From positions 1-38,861 of IMG/VR virus record IMGVR_UViG_3300032668_001109: 38,861 nt of DNA, one strand, 5' to 3'. Numbering within the stretch: position 1 is the stretch's first letter; each line of letters opens with the position of its first letter. Below, one piece after another: positions 36,174-38,861 of the stretch. This DNA comes from a virus. The notes under the pieces were generated by a model, which was not told the origin of the DNA, made no database searches, and worked only from the letters and a program-made list of their open reading frames with translations. The translations under genes were made by a program, and so were the position numbers.

Positions 36174-36725
36174 ATGCGTACTACAGTTCGTCGTGTACTT
36201 CCACACGAGTATGCCAAATATCGTACGCACCTTAAATCTCTTGACGCAGAATCTAAGGTACTCCGCTTTGGTTACTCCACTAGTGACCAAATTATTGACC
36301 AACTTTGCGACAAGTTTGAAGCCCATCCTCACAAACATATTCTTTTTTGTATAGAGAATAGTCAGTTAGAATTTGTTGCTGTAGGGCATGTTAGCCTAGA
36401 AGGCGAGATGGAACTGGCTTTTTCAGTTCTCAAAGAGTATCAAGGACAGGGCATGGGAAACAGGCTAATGAAGCGTTGTATCCAATACTGCCGTACACAC
36501 AACATACTTAAAGGCTGTATGGTGTGTCTAAGCACTAACAGTCGTATCAAGCATTTGTGTAGCAAATACGGTATTACAATGGAAAATGCGATGGGTGAAA
36601 CACTGGCTACTATAGAACTGCCACACGCTGACGCCTATACTTATGTAGAAGAAGTTGCTGATAGAAATCTAGCAGTCATAGACTATATGAGCAAACGCAT
36701 TCCTAAATTAGTTGCATTTGCGTAA
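36174..36725 (+). CDS. GNAT-family N-acetyltransferase
   Basis: A 183-residue GNAT protein with the acetyl-CoA motif VLKEYQGQGMGNRLMKRCIQY (Q-x-x-G-x-G) near residue 95 and a preceding FVAVGHVSLEGEMELAFSV strand pair. It begins 4 nt after the 30-residue stop. It acetylates an amine of unknown identity, perhaps a host protein or antibiotic-like molecule. Its distal end carries a promoter for the next gene. Confidence 0.85.
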   Translation: MRTTVRRVLPHEYAKYRTHLKSLDAESKVLRFGYSTSDQIIDQLCDKFEAHPHKHILFCIENSQLEFVAVGHVSLEGEMELAFSVLKEYQGQGMGNRLMKRCIQYCRTHNILKGCMVCLSTNSRIKHLCSKYGITMENAMGETLATIELPHADAYTYVEEVADRNLAVIDYMSKRIPKLVAFA

Positions 36726-36740
36726 AAAGAGATATATAAT
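36712..36740 (+). promoter_or_regulatory. Near-consensus sigma70 promoter at the end of the GNAT gene
   Basis: TTGCAT (36712-36717), a 17-bp spacer and TATAAT (36735-36740), overlapping the GNAT stop. It would drive the phasin-like and 88-residue genes. Confidence 0.75.
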
Positions 36741-36790
36741 AATACTATACAGCAATGTATAGACAAACATACACACACAAGGAGAAAAAT

Positions 36791-36997
36791 ATGTTTAATC
36801 AAGCAATCGATACCATTCAAGCTGGTAAAAAGACAATCGTTAACACATTCGTTACCGATAAAGAAATCCAATCAAAATTGGTCACACTAATCGAAGCACA
36901 AACTAAGTTTTATCAAGGTTGGGTTGATACAACTCTAACACTTGCACAGACCTTAGTAGCCAATGCTAAAGATACAGTTTACAAAGGAGCAAAATAA
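36791..36997 (+). CDS. Phasin-like small protein
   Basis: A 68-residue helical protein (MFNQAIDTIQAGKKTIVNTFVTDKEIQSKLVTLIEAQTKFYQGWVDTTL), resembling the N-terminal part of phasin domains that coat polyhydroxyalkanoate granules. Weak call from pattern only. It has an excellent ribosome binding site (AAGGAGAAAAAT). Stop and next start overlap (TAATG). Phasins are typical of betaproteobacteria, which fits the proposed host. Confidence 0.55.
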   Translation: MFNQAIDTIQAGKKTIVNTFVTDKEIQSKLVTLIEAQTKFYQGWVDTTLTLAQTLVANAKDTVYKGAK

Positions 36998-37263
36998 TGT
37001 CAGATTTTACTCCAAAACTACCAGAAGTTAAATTCAGCAAGAACGGCTACGAAATCCGTACAGACGTGTTGGCCATGGCTAAAGATGCTGTTATGGAAGA
37101 ATACCACTCTAAATTCAAAGGCTGGGAAATGTCAGTTGCTCGTGATGAGAAAACTGGACAAGTTGTTACTCGAGTAGATATGCCAGAGTTTCCAGGTCTT
37201 GAAAAGATCATGGAAGCGGCTGAAAAGTTCTATGGGTTCGTGAACACGGGCACAAAGAAGTAA
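36997..37263 (+). CDS. Conserved phage protein (KNGYEIRTDVLAMA)
   Basis: An 88-residue protein (FSKNGYEIRTDVLAMAKDAVMEEYHSKFKGWE, then MPEFPGLEKIMEAAEKFYGFVN). I recall KNGYEIRTxxLxMAxxxxxxxY as a motif of small proteins in T4-like aquatic phages, function unknown. It is translated from the one-base overlap with the phasin-like gene and followed by an intrinsic terminator. Confidence 0.75.
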   Translation: MSDFTPKLPEVKFSKNGYEIRTDVLAMAKDAVMEEYHSKFKGWEMSVARDEKTGQVVTRVDMPEFPGLEKIMEAAEKFYGFVNTGTKK

Positions 37264-37300
37264 GCATAGCTTGTTCGCAAGGTAAGCGTTACATCCACTC

Positions 37301-37327
37301 AAAAGGCCTTGACGGGCCTTTTGTTTT
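37301..37327 (+). terminator. Intrinsic terminator whose loop holds a -35 element
   Basis: AAAAGGCC-TTGACG-GGCCTTTT followed by GTTTT. An 8-bp perfect stem. The 6-nt loop TTGACG doubles as the -35 of the tRNA promoter. Confidence 0.85.
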
Positions 37328-37338
37328 GACTATATAAT
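37309..37338 (+). promoter_or_regulatory. Sigma70 promoter of the CUA tRNA
   Basis: TTGACG (37309-37314), an 18-bp spacer and TATAAT (37333-37338). The predicted +1 near 37345 is 2 nt before the mature tRNA, so little 5' processing is needed. Confidence 0.7.
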
Positions 37339-37346
37339 AGGTACAT

Positions 37347-37421
37347 GCGCCTAAGGCTAAATGGTATAGCAAGGGTCTCTAAAGCCCGAGACAGCAGGTT
37401 CGATTCCTGTTAGGCGCACCA
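37347..37421 (+). tRNA. tRNA with anticodon CUA (amber-suppressor type), CCA encoded
   Basis: The acceptor stem is GCGCCTA/TAGGCGC (7 bp) with discriminator A and encoded CCA. The D-stem is GCTA/TAGC with AATGGTA in the loop. The T-arm is GCAGG-TTCGATT-CCTGT (one G-U). The anticodon stem is AGGGT/GCCCG, with the outer pair mismatched and one G-U, around the 7-nt loop CTCTAAA, in which U33 is followed by CUA. The loop is identical to that of classical suppressors such as supF. No shift of the loop gives a sense anticodon with U33 and a purine at 37. Amino-acid identity cannot be read safely. Confidence 0.85.
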
Positions 37422-37436
37422 TTTAAGGAAATTACT

Positions 37437-37580
37437 ATGTTTATCGGATTAATGGGTGTGGCCAGCGACGGTACGCTGTATACACCAAGCGGTAATAAAA
37501 TTTGCAAAGTGCCTCAATGGGCGGCATGGCGCATTCAAAGAGCCCAGCATTGGGTAGCCCAACTAACTTGGAGAAATTAA
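37437..37580 (+). CDS. Small hypothetical protein (47 aa)
   Basis: A 47-residue frame (MFIGLMGVASDGTLYTPSGN, then KVPQWAAWRIQRAQHW) with TTTAAGGAAAT as ribosome binding site, 16 nt after the tRNA and 2 nt before the amber-containing gene. Trp-rich and basic; no family recognised. Its position shows the tRNA is the 5' part of a mixed transcript. Confidence 0.6.
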   Translation: MFIGLMGVASDGTLYTPSGNKICKVPQWAAWRIQRAQHWVAQLTWRN

Positions 37581-37582
37581 AA

Positions 37583-38155
37583 ATGACACAATAGATTGAA
37601 TATGCTTGTAAAGACCTAGTCTTCCACTTTAACAAGAAACATTTAGAAGACGAGACCATTCCAATGTGGGTCTTAAAATTTCATGGGGAAACATTGTATG
37701 TTAATCATGTAGACTGTCAGCTACCTTGGAGCACTAAGGAAACGCCTGATAATACGCATACAAAAGGTAGTATCAAAGTTAAGAACGCACTACTGCGTAT
37801 TAACGATGCTAACCAAGCAACACTTTCTGAACTTACACTAATAGATAAATTTCGCCTGCGTAATCAAAAGCTAGGCATTACTCGTATCATGGCTCCCTAT
37901 GGGTGTGCTATGCATAAAGCTCTCTTGGCTAATGAATACAAACATTCTCCACTTAAAACTATTCGTGGCGCTTGTTCCAGTAGTTTCGTTGTGTGTGATT
38001 TATTGAGTAAAAACGAAGTGTTACTGGCCAAAATCAAATACGATGACTGGCGAGAGCTTAGACCAAACGAAGGTTATTATCAGGATTACGACAATTTTAA
38101 AGGAGATATTCCTGTGGACTACGGACATCCTAGCACACCGTATGAGTATAGTTAA
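37583..38155 (+). CDS. Conserved phage protein with in-frame amber at codon 4
   Basis: A reading frame of 190 codons from the ATG at 37583 with GGAGAAAT as ribosome binding site, but codon 4 is TAG (ATG ACA CAA TAG ATT). Beyond it the frame is open and protein-like: YACKDLVFHFNKKHLEDE, then MWVLKFHGETLYVNHVDC, WSTKETPDNTHTKGSIKVKN. That last block recalls a conserved protein of T4-like aquatic phages. The next ATG (37664) lacks a ribosome binding site and would lose the N-terminal domain. The CUA tRNA 160 nt upstream on the same transcript could read the TAG. Alternatives: sequencing error or inactivated gene. Confidence 0.7.
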
Positions 38156-38562
38156 CCTATACTTTCTTCGTCAAACAGTTCAGGGTGCTTCTTGCCCCAG
38201 TTACGCATAATTACTGCGGCTTCAGCGTTAGCTTCATTTTCTTGAGGACTACCAGTAGCACCTGCACCCTCATCATTGAGTTCTTCGTTAAGGTCTTGTT
38301 TGAAATGTACTAGTTCATGTGCTAGCGTACGGCATACATCCATGATGTGGCGATTCTTTACAGTTACATCGATATGCTGTTCGCCTGGCATATATCCACC
38401 AAAGCTCTTACGGTCAACACTAGTACGGCTATCAAAGATGAAATCAAACTTTGGTAACTTTTTAAGTTCTAGATGTTCAGCCGCAAACTTTACAAAATCG
38501 TGTAGGATTGTGTAAGTTGATCGCTTGTCTAAGCCTTCGGTTAATATTTCTCTTGCTTTCAT
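38152..38562 (-). CDS. SprT-like zinc metalloprotease with targeting-like leader
   Basis: A 136-residue protein with the zinc motif AHELVHFKQD (HExxH) near residues 86-90 and a downstream Glu-rich helix (QENEANAEAAVIM) giving the third ligand. It starts MKAREILTEGLDKR, where ILTE-Gly is an ideal T4 prohead-protease site, so it may be packaged and injected. Its 3' end overlaps the convergent amber-containing gene by 4 nt. Confidence 0.75.
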   Translation of the reverse strand: MKAREILTEGLDKRSTYTILHDFVKFAAEHLELKKLPKFDFIFDSRTSVDRKSFGGYMPGEQHIDVTVKNRHIMDVCRTLAHELVHFKQDLNEELNDEGAGATGSPQENEANAEAAVIMRNWGKKHPELFDEESIG

Positions 38563-38567
38563 AATTA

Positions 38568-38639
38568 TTATTGAGCGTTGATGAAGTTGATGTAGGCTAC
38601 ACTACGAGCGGCACTAATCTTACCAATATGATTAGCCAT
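38568..38639 (-). CDS. Possible micro-protein (23 aa)
   Basis: A 23-codon frame (MANHIGKISAARSVAYINFI, then NAQ) between the SprT-like gene and the partial gene upstream. It fits the spacing but has a weak ribosome binding site (GGGTTAATTAG). Kept only as a candidate. Confidence 0.3.
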   Translation of the reverse strand: MANHIGKISAARSVAYINFINAQ

Positions 38640-38643
38640 CTAA

Positions 38644-38861
38644 TTAACCCATCTCGCCCTGTTCACCGTCAATCATAACAGTTAAACCGGCAATTTTTTT
38701 AATAGCATCTAATTCGTCCACTGGACCGTTGCTAGGTTCGCCATTAAAGGCGTTGTCTTCCCCTGATGCTTTTTTAAGTATTTCTAATTTTTGTTGTAGT
38801 GGAGGAATCATTGTAGTGCCATCGGTTTCGTCTTCTTTGCCGTCACCTTTGTGCCAGTCCT
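38644..38861 (-). CDS. Hypothetical phage protein, partial (C-terminal part)
   Basis: An open frame entering from the right edge and ending at TAA, with 72 residues visible (DWHKGDGKEDETDGTTM, then LQQKLEILKKASGEDNAFNG, DELDAIKKIAGLTVMIDGEQGEMG). Acidic and hydrophilic, in the style of head-core or internal proteins. No family recognised; the start lies outside the window. Confidence 0.65.
   Translation of the reverse strand, partial: DWHKGDGKEDETDGTTMIPPLQQKLEILKKASGEDNAFNGEPSNGPVDELDAIKKIAGLTVMIDGEQGEMG

Noticed and set aside
37347-37421. tRNA-Arg (UCU) as an alternative reading of the tRNA
   Set aside because: The acceptor and T-arm do resemble tRNA-Arg(UCU), but placing UCU at 34-36 would put C at position 33; only CUA fits U33 with purines at 37 and 38.

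Overview
The window looks like a piece of a large T4-like myovirus genome from an aquatic, low-GC lineage, probably infecting a betaproteobacterium. The phage assignment rests on several things. Nearly all genes are tightly packed on the minus strand with 1-40 nt overlaps. T4-type late promoter boxes ([G/T/C]ATAAATA) precede structural genes. There is a beta-helix tail spike, a prohead-core-like protein, a SleB-type lysin, a DexA-like exonuclease, a MazG-like hydrolase, class Ia ribonucleotide reductase with glutaredoxin, bS21 and a CUA tRNA. The host guess is inference: the DnaK and IbpA-type small heat-shock protein look betaproteobacterial, and a short plus-strand cluster carries a phasin-like protein.

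Layout. Positions 1-3.1 kb (-): a membrane protein (partial) and two exported proteins, one a large NIDO-like adhesin with eleven 22-residue Cys repeats. 3.2-8.0 kb (-): an amidotransferase-like protein, two nested tiny membrane proteins, a GT4 glycosyltransferase plus an LpxH-like phosphoesterase, a candidate small RNA and a packaged nuclease candidate. 8.0-12.9 kb (-): one operon-like run from a consensus sigma70 promoter, encoding exonuclease, MazG-like protein, DnaK, IbpA-like Hsp20, ClpS, heme oxygenase and a ferredoxin-dependent bilin reductase (PcyX/PebS type). 13-17.3 kb (-): bS21, a coiled-coil membrane protein with a -1 frame extension, a virion-type protein, a lysin. 17.3-22.1 kb (-): IscA/IscU, a PP-loop synthetase-like protein, a TRAP-type binding protein without a signal peptide, small membrane and secreted proteins, a histone-H1-like protein. 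22.1-26.7 kb (-): Sm-like protein, glutaredoxin, NrdB, a class II aldolase, NrdA. 26.9-35.7 kb (-): tail spike, RecB-like nuclease, prohead-core-like protein with a second -1 extension, nucleotidyltransferase and virion proteins. 35.8-38.2 kb (+): a divergent early-type cluster with near-consensus sigma70 promoters, ending in a tRNA with anticodon CUA followed by a gene whose fourth codon is an in-frame TAG. 38.2-38.9 kb (-): a SprT-like protease and a partial gene.

The most unusual signals are these. (1) An amber-suppressor-type tRNA sits just upstream of, and probably co-transcribed with, a gene interrupted by amber at codon 4. (2) Two genes end in A-runs followed by start-less reading frames in the -1 frame; one has a 9-bp stem-loop downstream, the other a dnaX-type A_AAA_AAG heptamer. 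(3) dnaK and hsp20 carry the same 5' leader architecture, with compensatory stem differences and a 12-nt box at identical spacing. (4) Several late promoters are positioned so that the predicted +1 is the A of the AUG. (5) Unrelated proteins share an N-terminal peptide resembling the T4 capsid-targeting sequence. (6) A bilin-synthesis pair sits beside chaperone genes in a phage with no photosynthesis genes in view.

All calls come from reading the sequence; no searches or folding programs were run.
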